A stretch of 64,000 bases of DNA, taken from NCBI RefSeq assembly GCF_050948175.1, contig NW_027490221.1:62001-126000 (forward strand). Direction: 5' to 3'. A model generated the notes under the pieces. It was not told where the DNA came from, did no database searches, and saw only the letters and a program-made list of their open reading frames with translations. Of the stretch, positions 22,810 to 33,699 are shown piece by piece (within the stretch, counting starts at the first letter, position 1; every line of letters starts with the position of its first letter). This stretch comes from Xylocopa sonorina. Lineage: Eukaryota > Arthropoda > Insecta > Hymenoptera > Apidae. Position numbers and translations under genes: made by a program.

Positions 22810-23330
22810 ATACTGACTGCATGACGAGAACGGTGACGTTGTGGTATGGATAACCGGTGTTAATCGAAAATGTTTCATATATGGTACCACATATTCCTCG
22901 ACCGGAATCGTTCATGCAATGGTCGAAGGAACAAAAGCTATAAGCTGCTACTTCTCGCTTAACAGGAACGGAAAGAAATCGAAGAATTTATAAACCAAGT
23001 TGAGGTTAACATAGAAAAGGGAGAGAAAGCAAACAGAATAATAACTGCGGGCGACCTGAATGAAAAATCGGTAATCTGGGGTAGTAAGACGAACAACCAT
23101 AGAGAGGAAAAGATCATCAAAATGGCTCTAAGAAACGATCAAATCGCGATCAATCCGAAAGGAGACCATACATACTTTAAGAACCAAAACAAGTAAAAAA
23201 TAGACATAATGTTGATAGGAGATTGCATATACGCTAAGTTGAGTATAGCAGAAGTGTTTGAGATATTTTCAGCGTTGGACCATCAATACGTACTACATAC
23301 CTTCTGAAGTACGAATTACAAGAATAACGA
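22810..23330 (+). pseudogene. R1-like ORF2 endonuclease (EEP) remnant
   Basis: Translation across two frames gives EEFINQVEVNIEK, then ITAGDLNEKSVIWGSK (the GDxN...S..WG motif of the exonuclease-endonuclease-phosphatase fold), a TAA stop at about 23,195, KIDIMLIG and SALDHQYV (the catalytic SxxDH end). This domain nicks target DNA to prime reverse transcription. One frameshift near 22,960 and one stop are visible. No RT follows: the element is cut by Sat2 sequence at about 23,405. Confidence 0.8.
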
Positions 23331-23404
23331 AGAGGGATTTGCAAGCCTCGATGGAAAGAAAGCGAACTCGAACGATGCAAATAAATGATCGACTTATATA
23401 ATAT

Positions 23405-23655
23405 ATAGATATTTATTTTCATTTAGAGGGGATGATCTATATTTAAGTAACTAAAATATATGATAAATGTAATTATATAAACCAATTTCAAATATTTAAT
23501 TAAAATATCATGAAGTGATATGAAATTAGATAGGATTTTAGATTTAATGAAGTATCTTAAGGAGATATTGTATTTGGAATTAACTAAAATATAAAATATG
23601 TATTAATATTTATACCAGTTTGATACATTTACTTAAAAAATCATGAAAGCATGTG
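23405..23655 (+). repeat. Two isolated Sat2 (133-bp) units
   Basis: Two units beginning GGGGATGATCTA (23,427) and GGAGATATTGTA (about 23,560), each followed by AACTAAAATATA, CCARTTTSAAATATTT-like and ATCATGAA words as in the main Sat2 array at 46.2-50.0 kb. They directly follow the truncated retroposon and have no counterpart in copy C. Confidence 0.8.
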
Positions 23656-24245
23656 GTCTAGCGAGTGGGGATTAACGGATCGTTGCGAGGAGCATGCGGT
23701 CCAGCGAGTGTGGACTCGCGTCTCGTGGTGGGACTAGCGGTGCGTCTTTCGCGTTTAACTTATGAAATTGTATAATGAAGTAAGTGCAGCATGAACCTAC
23801 GATTACGCGTGTGTTGTTCGTGTCTTGGATTCTTAACGTGTGTAACTTGGATTTATGAATTCTTATATGCAGCAATACATTAGTCCGGATATACTATATA
23901 TATGTATGGAAGAGGCTTAAAAGTAGAATACAGGTTCTGCTAAAGTCGGCTCCCTGAATTGGGAGAATCCCCATTGAGGTGGTGGGCTGCGACTGCGCCT
24001 CTTAGCAGAATGAAATCACTGGTGCAAGGTAGGCAAGGGTGTTCGTCGTTGGAGCGAACGCAGATATACTCGATAATGGGAGTGAGACAGTAGTGCTTGC
24101 CAGTCGGTTCTAGTGACACAGCGGTACTTGGTGCGTGTGAGCGCGTGCAGGTGTGCGCGCGCAAACGCTGCAACTGCCAATGCTGTATGCGAGCTCATGG
24201 GCTCAAGGCTCATGTGTAGAATGGGTGGCAGGAGCTACGTACGAC
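23656..24245. other. Inner part of duplicon B, non-coding
   Basis: Matches C at 33,149-33,650 in reverse complement (for example ATTGCTGCATATA and the TGTGAGCGCGTGCAGGTGTG region). Overlapping frames on both strands of this segment are not conserved as proteins between B and C. No feature recognised. Confidence 0.6.
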
Positions 24246-25740
24246 ATTGCACTTGGAAACGCTATCCCATTGCATGAATTTGTAGAACTCACATTCCTTT
24301 CAAGAGCAGACGCAGATAAGTATAATAAGATGCATAGAACATTACAAATAACTAACCTTGAAACGTTGAAATGAGATGGGCTCTCGCGTTTTAAGAAGCA
24401 TTAGAACACTATTGCTTTGATACGTAGGCATCTGGGAACGCTATTTCCTAGCAAGGAGGTGTGGCATTCACATTCTTTTGAACAGTACACGAGGTATACA
24501 TAACACTTCTCAATGAATATTATATCTTATCATGAAACATAGAAATGGGATACGATATCGCGTTTTAAGAAGCATTAGAACACTATTGCTTTGATACGTT
24601 GTCATCTGGAAACGCTATTTCCTAGCAAGGAAGTGTGGCATTTACATTCTTCTGAAGTGTAGACGAGGTATACATAAAACTTCGCAATGAATATTATATC
24701 TTATCATGAACCATAGAAGTGGGATACGGTATCGCGTTTTAAGAAGCACTAAAAATCTATTGCTTAAAACCGTAGACATCCAGAAACGCTATTCCGTTGC
24801 TAGGAATCGTGGAATTAAGTAGCAAGGAAGTGTGATCCTTACATTCTTCTGAAGGGTAGACGAGACACACATAACGCGCTCCATTGAATACTACATTTTA
24901 TCAAGAGACATAGAAATGAGATGCGATATCGCGTTTTATGTGGCATTAGACCTTTACTGCTTAGATACGTATAAATCCAGAAACGCTATTGCGCGGCAAG
25001 GTAGTGTGGCATATACATTCTTTTGATGTGCAGACGAGATATTCATAACGCATTGCACTGAATATTACATCTTATCATGATACATAGAAATGATATGATA
25101 TATCGCGTTTTATAGGGTGTTAGAACTCTATTGCTTCTATACGTAGACATCTAGAAATGCTGTTCCATAGCAAGGAAGAGAGGCATTTACATTCTTTTGA
25201 GGTGCAGACGAGATATATATAACGCGTTTCAATGAATATTAGATCTTATCGTGAAACATATAAATGACGTGCGATATCGCGATTCATGAAGAACTAGAAC
25301 TTTACTACTTCGATACGTAGACATCTAGAAACGCTATTCTGTCGCAAGGAAATGTGGCACTTTTATTCTTTTGATGTGTCGACGAGATATACATATCGCG
25401 TTGGATTGATATTACATTTTATCATGAAACAAATAAATGAGATACGATATTGCGTTTCATGAAGAATTAGAACTGTACTGGTTCGATATGTACACATAGA
25501 AACACGATTCGGTTGCAGGGTAGCGTCGCACTTTCATTCCTTTGAAGTGTAGTTGAGGTATACAGAACGCGTTGCAGTAAATATTACATCTTATCTTGAG
25601 ACATATAAATGAGATGGGATATTGCCTTTTATGAAGTATTGGAACTCCATTGCTTCGGTATATAGATATCTCGCAACGTTATTCCGCAACAAGGATGTGT
25701 GGGCATTACATTCTTTTGGAGAGTTGATGAGATAAACATA
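24246..25740 (-). repeat. Sat1 array, R orientation, GATATCGCG variant
   Basis: About eight monomers. Each carries GCGATATCGCG or a near match, a CATTAGAACTCTATTGCTTCG-like part, GACATCTAGAAACGCTATTC and CTTATCATGAAACATAGAAA words. Period about 175-180 bp. Confidence 0.9.
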
Positions 25741-26787
25741 AGACGCGTATAATCATCGGATTGCGTGGCGTGCGAGTGGCGGGGCGCCAGAGTGGGGCGG
25801 ACGCTCGGCCCGCGGAGTGAGATGGACGGTCGCGGTGGGCCACGCGCGTTCGGCGTGAGCGACGAGCGTCTGGCGCTCGCTCGGACGCTTTGCTTATATC
25901 CTATTTCGGTTGGATACACTCTTAAAGTTGGGACTACACATGTGATTCCTTATACTAGCTCGTGTGTGCTGTGTCATGTATGTACATCGAGTGCAGTGTG
26001 CTTAAATTCGAGGATTTGTGGCTCGCTCGTGCTCCAGCTGTCTGGCAGGTACGCATCCTGACGCGATCGTGTGTTCCAACTCCACTGGTGTGAGCGTGGC
26101 TGCTTTAGCTCGGTGATCGGTCTGTGTTACCGTGTGTCGGTATGCTCGTCTCTGCAATGGCAGCCGGCGGTGTAGGTATTTGCCGGGAGGTGTAGGAGGT
26201 ACCGTAAGGTTCGGCGGACGTCACAGCAATATCAATGCAACGCATTATGTATATCTTGTCAACACGGGTTCCAGAACCTGGTTGTCCAGCATGTACCCAT
26301 TCCCACCTCCTCGTGGTGGAACCTGGGCGCCGGGCTTGCCCGGTGGCTAACGGGGCTCTGGGGCTACCATATCGAATTAAACGGAGATTCGGAGGTTTGG
26401 TGTATTATCGATTGTCCAAAATAGTCCGAATCTTTTCGTAGAGCAAACATGAATAGACTGAGCAGGCAGTCTGGAGCATCTATAAATTTGGTCAAACTGA
26501 TGCTTAATAATTCAAAAAGGGTCAGAGTGAGCGTGTTCGCGTACACGTAGCGAGTTCGCCTCCCCGAGGTTCCCCGTGGGTACTCCGGCGGTTAGGATTC
26601 GTCCTCTCCGACGGAGTAGCTGAAGGACTCACCAGTGGGAAAGGTGCCGCGGCACATCAGGATTTTTCCATCGCCCGTTTTAGTGAGGTGGGTGTAACAG
26701 AAAGGTAGATGGTAGATTCCGCTTGCGTATACCCGTCCGTGTGAGAAAGCACTCCCGATCACCGTCCTGGTTCAGGGCAGACAATAT
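25741..26787 (-). repeat. GC-rich LTR-like repeat, copy 2, at the satellite inversion point
   Basis: Reverse complement of 1446-2640. Left flank is R-orientation satellite and right flank is F-orientation satellite of the same phase (CTCTCCAAAAGAATGT versus CACTCCAAAAGAATGT after reverse complementing), so the element lies exactly at the turning point. Ends read TATAATCATCGG on the left and GGGCAGACAAT on the right. No coding region is convincing inside. Confidence 0.75.
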
Positions 26788-29167
26788 CATGTCAACACTC
26801 CAAAAGAATGTAAATCCCACACTTCCTTCGAAGGGTACAACGTTTCTAAATGTCTACACATCGAAGCAATAGAGTATTAATCCTTCATATAACGCGATAG
26901 CGCATCTCAATTCTATGCCTTATGATAAGATGTAATACTCAATGCAACGGCGATATGTACATCTCGTCTACACTTCAAGGAATGTAAATGCAACACTTCG
27001 TTGCTACGAAACAGCGTTTCTATATGTCTATGTATCGAAGCAATACAATTCTAATTTCTCATAAAACGCGATATCATATTTCATTTCTATGTTTTATGAT
27101 AAGATGTAATATTGAATGCAACGCGTAATGTATATCTCGCCCTCTCTTCAAAAGAATGTAAATACAACAGTTCCGTCATACGGAATAGCGATTCTAGATG
27201 TCTACGTTTCGGAGCAATAGAGTTCTAATGCTTCCTAAAACGCGATATCGCATGTTATTCCTATGTTTCATGATAAGATTTTAATGCCTCATAAAACGCG
27301 ATATAGCATATCATTTTTATGTTACATGATAAGATGTAATTCAATGCAACGCGTTATTTATATCTCGTCAACACTTCCAAATAATGTAAATGTCACACTT
27401 CCTTACTACGGCATGGCGTTTCTAGAAGTGAACGTTTCGAGGCAATAGAGTTCTAATGCATCATAGAACGCGATATCGCATCTTAATCCTATGTACCGTG
27501 ATATGATAAATATTCAATACAACGCGTTGTGTATATCTCGTCTACACTTCGGAAGAATCTAAATGCCACACATCCTTGCTTCGATATAGCGTTTATAAAT
27601 ATCTTCGTATCGAAGAAATATAGATCCAATTCATCGCAAAACGCGATATCGCATCATATTACAATGTACCATGATAAGATGTAATATTCAATGTAACCAG
27701 TTATGTTTGTCGGCCCTACATTTCAAAAGTTTGTAATCCTACCCTTCCTTGTAAAGGGATAGCGTTTCTTGATTTCTACGTGATGAAGCAATGGAGATGT
27801 TAGACTGCATTCAACACGATGTCGTATTTCATTTCTGTGTTATATAATAAGATCTAATATTCATTGCAAGTCGTTATGGTTATCTGCTTCTAAACTTCAA
27901 ATGAATGTGAATCGTGAACTGTCTTGTAACGGGATAGCTTCTCAAGATCTCTACGTCTCGAAACAATGGAGCTCTAGTACACCATTCTAGAAATGTCGCA
28001 TCTCATTTCAATGTTTCATGATAAGATGTAGTATTCAATGCAACATGTTATCTTTATCTGCCTCTAACACCGATAGAAGGTGAATCCTACACTTCCTTGC
28101 TGAGGGATAGCGTTCGTAGATGTCTACTTATCGAAGCATTTGATTTCTAATGCTTCATGCATCCCGATATTGCATTCCATTTCACGAGCTGAGAGTTATT
28201 AACTAGGTTGTAATGTTCTATGCATCGCGTTAAGCTTATCCGCTTCTCCTCTTTTGAAGAATTTGAATCTCACACTTCCTTGCAAGGGGATAGCGTTTCT
28301 AGATTTCTAAGTGTCGAAGCATTTAATTTCTAATGTTTGCATCGCGATATCGCATTTCATTTCAACAGTTCAAAATAAATAAGTATGTTGTAATGCTCGT
28401 TGTATCGGATTATGCTTATCTGCTTCTACATTTCTAAAGAATCTGAATACTACAGTTCCATGCAACGGGATTGCGCTTCATTGTGTCTGCGTGTGAAGAC
28501 AATGGGGCTCTAATGCTTGATGGATTACGATGGTGTACTACATTTTAACGTTTAATCTTCTATGCATGGCAGTATGCGTATCTGCTTCTACATTTCTATA
28601 GAATGTAATGAATGTAATGAATTTCAACGTTTCGAAGAAAGTAAGGTAGAATCTGCTATGCATAGCACTATACTTATTAGCTGGAGCTCTTGAAAAGAAT
28701 GTAAATTATACAGTTCCGTGTAACAGGATGGTGGTTTAAAATGTCTGTGTGTCAAAGCAATGGTGTTCTATTTCTCCATGCAATGCGATAGCGCAAATCA
28801 TTTCAACGATTCAAAGTAAGTTAGCTGTAACTTTGTACGCTTTGCATTTTGTTGATCTGTATCTACACTTCATAAGTATGCGAATTCTACAGATAAATGC
28901 ATTGGGATGACGTTTCATAGTGTCTACGTGTATAAGCAATAGAGTTCTAATGCTATATGCTGTGTGGTGGACTGTCTCATTTCAACGTTCGAAAGCAAGA
29001 ACGTTGTAATGTTCTATGTATCGCATTATCATTACCTACCTCTGCACTTCAAACGAATGGAAATTCGACTGTTGCTTACAACGGGCTGGAGTTTCATATT
29101 GTCTGCTTGTCAAAGCTGTAGTAATCTAATGCTCCACGCAATGCGATGGCACATCTAATTTCTACGT
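26788..29167 (+). repeat. Sat1 array, F orientation
   Basis: About 13 monomers; the first eight are the GATATCGCG variant and the later ones (from about 28,400) are the GCGATGGCGC variant, with mixed units between. The trimeric structure is easy to read here: TCYATGCA-type starts at 28,954, 29,013, 29,073 and 29,133, spaced 59-60 bp. Confidence 0.92.
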
Positions 29168-29171
29168 TTGG

Positions 29172-30462
29172 CACGTTAACACCCGCGTGCATCACAGGTG
29201 AGTCGCACGTGTCTGTTGCGTGAGGCAGTGTGCATTTTCGGTGAGTCACACGCGTCTATTTCGTGGGCCGGCGTGCATCGAACTTATATTTCACAAAGTA
29301 GATAGTACTAAATAGGATTTTATTTCAATTCTCAGCATTATAAACTGACATTCTATATTTAAAACATAACAAACCAATATTATAAACCTAACTTAATTAA
29401 TCAATTTTTTTATTTAATTTTTCAAAACATGTTGGGTAGAGTTCCGGTTGGCCCTTACAGATTTGGCCTTAACAGATTTTTACGTTTATCGCCTTATTCG
29501 CAGCATACTGTCTACCATTTATTCTAGATATACGTTTATAACATTCTTTACATCGCTGTCTAGTTTTTCTCGCGCGTCCTTGGAACGACCGCAGAAAATG
29601 TGTACGTTTCTTGGGCACTGCTTCAGTTTCAGATGACGTTTGTTCACCGTGATGATCCACTGTACTGAGGAGATAATCAATAATTTTTTCGCGGAAGTTT
29701 AATATTTTCATACCTTTGGTACTCCATTTTCTATGCATATAATAGACATTGACGAGAGAAGTCCCGCATACTAATTCGATAACTATTTTTCTATACCACT
29801 TTACTGTTCTGCGTAATCAACTGTGATAAAGAGACATCTGGTCGGATGGTCAAACCCTTTATTAGCATTGTTATAAAGGAACACTGTGTCCGGCTTTAAC
29901 TTATTATTACTACCCTGAACAATAACACATCTGTGGTTTTCAGAAGTAGCTAGCATGTATACCAACCTCTTATCCGTCCACTTTAAAAATTTAAAACCAC
30001 TCCTATTTTGAAAATACATAAAGCTACCGCGTTGCAGTACCCGTTTTGCCTGCAGCGGAAGAAATTCTGTATTAACTTTTACTGTACTATAAATAAATGT
30101 TATTTTTTGCAGAAGTTTCTCGGCCAAAGGGACACAAGTATATGAACTATTTGCCTATAATATGCGGCTTTCGAATAATAATTCACCCTCCAACGTCATA
30201 ACTGCAGCATGCGCATGTGCTTTCGCTATTCTGGTTGCATTATTTCCGGCGTAAATAAGAATATTATGTGTGTATCCTTCCGGAAGGCACAGTTTACAAA
30301 GTTTTGTACCATATCTGACAGTGAACTTTCCGTTCAGGCGGCGTCAGTCCCCAGGGACAGACAATCGATTTTTCGTTTTGACAACGTGGATTCTAGGGGC
30401 TGACAGCGAACTTCTTCTTCGGTCGACATTGATGCATCAGACCGGCACTGTAAAGGGTTAAA
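29172..30462 (-). mobile_element. piggyBac relic pB1b, 3' part
   Basis: The left edge CACGTTAACACCCGCGTG resembles the pB1 terminal repeat CACGTTGACGCCGGC and is preceded by TTGG, a mutated TTAA. Subterminal GTGAGTCRCACG repeats follow. The C-terminal transposase remnant lies on the minus strand. Toward the right, around 30,330-30,462, family similarity is lost and the sequence ends with CCGGCACTGTAAAGGGTTAA, which read in reverse is TTAA followed by CCCTTTACAGTGCCGG, itself a piggyBac-like end. The matching 5' part of pB1b lies at 32,390-32,720, so a second element and rearrangement separate the two pieces. Confidence 0.8.
29398..30330 (-). pseudogene. piggyBac transposase (pB1 family), C-terminal part, broken
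   Basis: On the minus strand: YGTKLCKLCLPEGYTHNI near 30,310, VPLAEKLLQKITF, FKFLKWTDKR, KGFDHPTRC, a frame change, VKWYRK, RKWSTKGMKILNFREKIIDY and the cysteine-rich end RCKECYKR...CKGQPELYPTCFEKL. At the KGFDH position one base is missing relative to pB1 (which reads GVDISDQM), removing the third catalytic Asp context and shifting the frame; the same deletion is in the copy at 53.2 kb. The second catalytic Asp region is also hit by a stop near 30,150. Confidence 0.88.
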
Positions 30463-32390
30463 TTAAAAATGACAATTAAAAAATTTATGCTAATATTTAA
30501 TGAAGTTTATTAAAACATTTTAAACAAAGATGTGGCTGAGATTTGCACATTTTACAGTATGTAGTAACTTTCTTTGTCATTTTCCTCGCTAACTGGCGTC
30601 CGAATATTTTTGTGTTTGTGCTCTAACATTCAACACAATATTTTCGTACTTCACGCGCCTTTCCTTCCTTCTTATAAAATTTGTGAATTCGTCTACTGGT
30701 ATAGGCCCTAATTGGGGTTTCCTCGTATGAATGTCGTGTGAGAGCATTTACCAATTCTTTTCGGAATGTTGTAATTGACATCTTTCTTCCTGTTACATTT
30801 TGGAACATATGTAACGCATTCACGACGACAATATTCAAAAGAAGGTCGAATGCCAGTTTTCTATATCATTTTAGTGACCTTTTAAGTGGACTGCTGTAAG
30901 CCCAATTGATAAGACCGATCAAACGCTGTTTTACCTTTATTATAATCAATAATAATTTTTGATTTGCAGGATACCCCTGTTCTTGTTATTACAGATTTCA
31001 TTTCGTCAGAATGCTTGATCGAAAGAACTAAAACATCCCTCTTGTCTTTCCATTTCATTATTGTAATTCCTCTGCTGTTCTCCTGAGCAATGACTTCTCC
31101 GCGTCGCAGTTTGGTTGTCACAGCTCGCACATTGGATTGCCTCACAACTTGGATTGCCTCTTCGATTTGGTCGAGGAGTACCAATCAAATGTGTGTTTTT
31201 TGTTATGAGTTTGTTTACTAAATACACACTCGTATAACAATTATAAATGTATAAAGTATGGCTTTTGTGAAACACATTTTCACATAAATTCATGACAACA
31301 TCTCTGGGTGGTGTATTTTTTTTATCCAATGATTTGCCGGTGTAAATGCAATGATTATATGTGTAATGATTATCACAGCACAATTTAAGCATTTTTATGC
31401 CATATTTATGCTTTTTTTGCTTCATGCACTGTCTGAATATGATCCGTCTACGGAATGGTCTTACCGTCTCGTCGACGCATAACATTTCAACGGGATCATA
31501 ATATTTTTTAAAATTTATATTTAATTCTTTTATTAATAATTCAACCGTTGAAAGACGGTTGGAAGCATCCACTTTTGTAATGTCGACAAAATGCAACATT
31601 CTCAACAGAATTTGAAATCTGTCTCTACTCATAATTTTCCGCGGGAATGTTTGAATAAACAATGTATCCTTACACCAATACAGATACAAAGATGGGAGCT
31701 TTTCCAATCCCATCCACAAAACCACTCCAGAAAACCTCTTTATTTCGTCCTTATCTGTTGGCACCCACATTTCATCACGTTTGGAAGCGATTGTTCTTTG
31801 TGTCGCATAAATATTGGTTTGTTCGCTTATATGTTAAAATAATTTATCCTTCACATAAAGGCCGTAAAAATCTTCCACTGTGCAACAATTTTGCATTTCT
31901 TCATGAGCGAAGAAATCCCTCCCTACTTGAGGAAGGTATAATGTTTGGCTGGTTGTCTCCCGGATCAAACCAATCATTTGGATCATTTGTTTCAGTATTC
32001 CTTAGTGAACTACTAGATGAATTGTCACTATCTGAAGATGATAGTTGTATTACACGCCGACATTTGGTACAAATGTCCTCTCAACATTTTTAGTTGATGG
32101 ATACCAAAACTTTTTCAAAATAGTCACTATAAAACTGAATTCTCTCTGCTGCAATAGGTCTTTATACTTCTGTGGCTTTTTCAGAATGACACTCGACTTG
32201 TATTTGCTCTTTCGCCTCTCTGGCATTCCCATCCCATTATTTTATGTTCACACATTGTATACAAATGCATTGCTTGTATCATTTCGACAGTCCAAACGAA
32301 ACGGATACAGTGTATTAAAGTTATCGTTTGTTTATACCTATTAGACAAGCATTCGGCATCAAGTGCTCACGCGCTGCCGCCTGAGCGAGA
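30463..32390 (-). mobile_element. Second piggyBac-type element (pB3) between the two pieces of pB1b
   Basis: A distinct transposase family, less than obviously similar to pB1, occupies this interval in the same orientation. The left edge abuts the TTAA at 30,460-30,463. The right edge near 32,345-32,390 has no clear terminal repeat. After it the N-terminal part of pB1b resumes, so pB3 entered or was rearranged into pB1b. Confidence 0.7.
30497..32232 (-). pseudogene. pB3 piggyBac transposase, near full length, several breaks
   Basis: Minus strand. N-terminus near 32,232, then a broken leader; the long frame 31,770-31,006 holds EIKRFSGVVLWMGLEKLPSL, MSRDRFQILLRMLHF, the first catalytic Asp in LCVDETVRPFRRR, KHKYGIKMLKLC and YIYNCYTS, where the second catalytic Asp has become Asn. 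Near 31,150 the frame changes at a near-perfect 17-bp tandem duplication (GAGGCAATCCAA twice on the minus strand). The next frame gives TKLRRGEV, IMKWKDKRDVL, then KTAFDRSYQ (third Asp region). The C-terminus (30,838-30,497) has one TAG, then YCKMCKSQPHLCLKCFNKLH, the family's cysteine-rich end. Inactive. Confidence 0.88.
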
Positions 32391-32720
32391 AGTGCAGCAA
32401 GATCGGCGTTGCACTCAACGTAATAATAGTATTTTCGAAAGTGTAAAGAATTGCGTTAACAACAATTCTAAGTTTATACAAACGATCCTCAGTCCTAGCC
32501 GTGGAAATAATGGTGAAATGAAAAGTATCGGTATAAACCGATTGCGCTTCACCGCGTTTTTTATTCGATCATTTGTATACATTTCCTTTTAAATCTTATA
32601 ATCTGATTTCAGGAAAGGGCGCTACAGCCAATATAAGCAGGACACGAATAAAAATGTTCAGTTCGTTCTCTGTCAGAGGCTTCCTGACCACTTGGTGTTT
32701 AGAAGAAAAGAAAATTTCAA
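32391..32720 (-). pseudogene. pB1b transposase N-terminal fragment
   Basis: Reverse complement of this stretch matches 52,370-52,690 closely (CTTCTARACACCAASTGG at the start, then ACTGAACATTTTTATT). It encodes the start of the transposase region (TENELNIFIRVLLIL) with stops. The junction with satellite near 32,720 falls at the same satellite phase and the same transposase base as the junction at 52,365. Confidence 0.8.
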
Positions 32721-32724
32721 AGTA

Positions 32725-33148
32725 TACAATTAGATAAGCATAATGCTATACATGGCATTGTATGGAACTGTAGAATTCACATTCCTTTGAAGTGTAGAAA
32801 TATATAAGCATAATACTATGCTTAGAAGATTACAACTTACTTGCTTTGGAATATTGGAATGAAATGTGTCATCGCGATATATGAAGCGTTAGAATTCTAT
32901 TTCTTCGATACTTACGTATCCTATGAATCCTACGGTTGCATGCATTGTGAAGACGTGTCGTAGTGTCTGCGTGCCAATGCATGAGAGTTCTAATGCTTCA
33001 TGCAACGCAAGAGCCCATCTTATTTCAACGTTACAAGGTAAGTTATTTGTAATATTCTATGCATTGCATTATACTTATCTGCTTCTGCTCTTGAAAGGAA
33101 TGTAAGTTCCACAAATTCATGCAACGGGATAGCATCTCTAAGTGTAAC
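32725..33148. repeat. Sat1 units, R then F
   Basis: About one monomer in R orientation (to about 32,915) followed by about one in F orientation up to the inner edge of duplicon C at 33,149. Confidence 0.8.
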
Positions 33149-33699
33149 GTCGTGCGTAGCCCCTGCCACTCATTCCACACATGAGCCTTCTCGCACTTCC
33201 ATTATCAACCCCTGACTTCAGGCAACCTACCGCGCTCTCCTACAGCACCGGCAACCGGCAGCGTTCATGCGCGCACACCTGCACACGCTCACACACACCA
33301 AGTACCGCTGTATCACTCGAACCGACCGGTATACATGGCTCGTTCACACCAGTCATCGCTGTTACAATCTCACCGAAGAGCACTATTGTCTCACTCCCAC
33401 TAACGAGTATATCTACCTCGCTCGCACCAAAAACGAACACCCTTGTCTACCTCGCACCTCAATGGGGACTCTTCCAATTCAGGAAGCCAACTTTATCAGA
33501 ACTTGTATTCCACTTTTATATATATATATATAATTTATATATTTATATATATTATATATATATATAAAAGTGGAATACATATATACACTATATGCGGACT
33601 AATGTATTGCTGCATATAGAAATTCATAAATCCAAGTTACACGTTATAAATACATATATATACATATTAATATTATATAATATATATAGTATATAATAT

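Larger units (their letters stand above)
20816..23400 (+). mobile_element. R1-clade (TRAS-like) non-LTR retrotransposon, 5' part
   Basis: Begins directly after the CCTAA-like repeats with TTTCATCTCGGGACGG. A long leader with a 15-bp hairpin is followed by an ORF1 remnant with zinc knuckles (to 22,620) and an apurinic-type endonuclease remnant (to about 23,330). The reverse transcriptase is absent; the element stops where Sat2 units start. R1-clade elements of the TRAS/SART type insert into telomeric repeats, which suits the junction here. Copy C holds the same junction in inverse orientation (33,700-34,890), so this is one insertion duplicated with the arm. Confidence 0.75.
13978..24245 (-). 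repeat. Duplicon copy B, left arm of the large palindrome
   Basis: Reverse complement of copy C (33,149-41,805), alignable over most of its length with many substitutions and some large indels. Outer edge near 13,980; inner edge at 24,245, where GTAGGTACGAC-like sequence (ACGTACGAC) meets satellite and matches the C edge GTCGTGCGTAG at 33,149. Contents from outside inwards: unidentified exon-like remnants, a solo LTR (absent from C), an HSDL2 pseudogene, a 42-bp tandem repeat, telomere-like repeats, an R1/TRAS-like retroposon and two Sat2 units. Confidence 0.9.

Noticed and set aside
25765..26350. Open frames of 72-98 codons in the GC-rich repeat
   Set aside because: GC-rich DNA lacks stops by composition; overlapping frames on both strands; the other copy (1446-2640) breaks them.
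33181..33567. 128-codon open frame as a gene
   Set aside because: It runs into an AT microsatellite, overlaps frames on both strands and is not conserved as protein in arm B.
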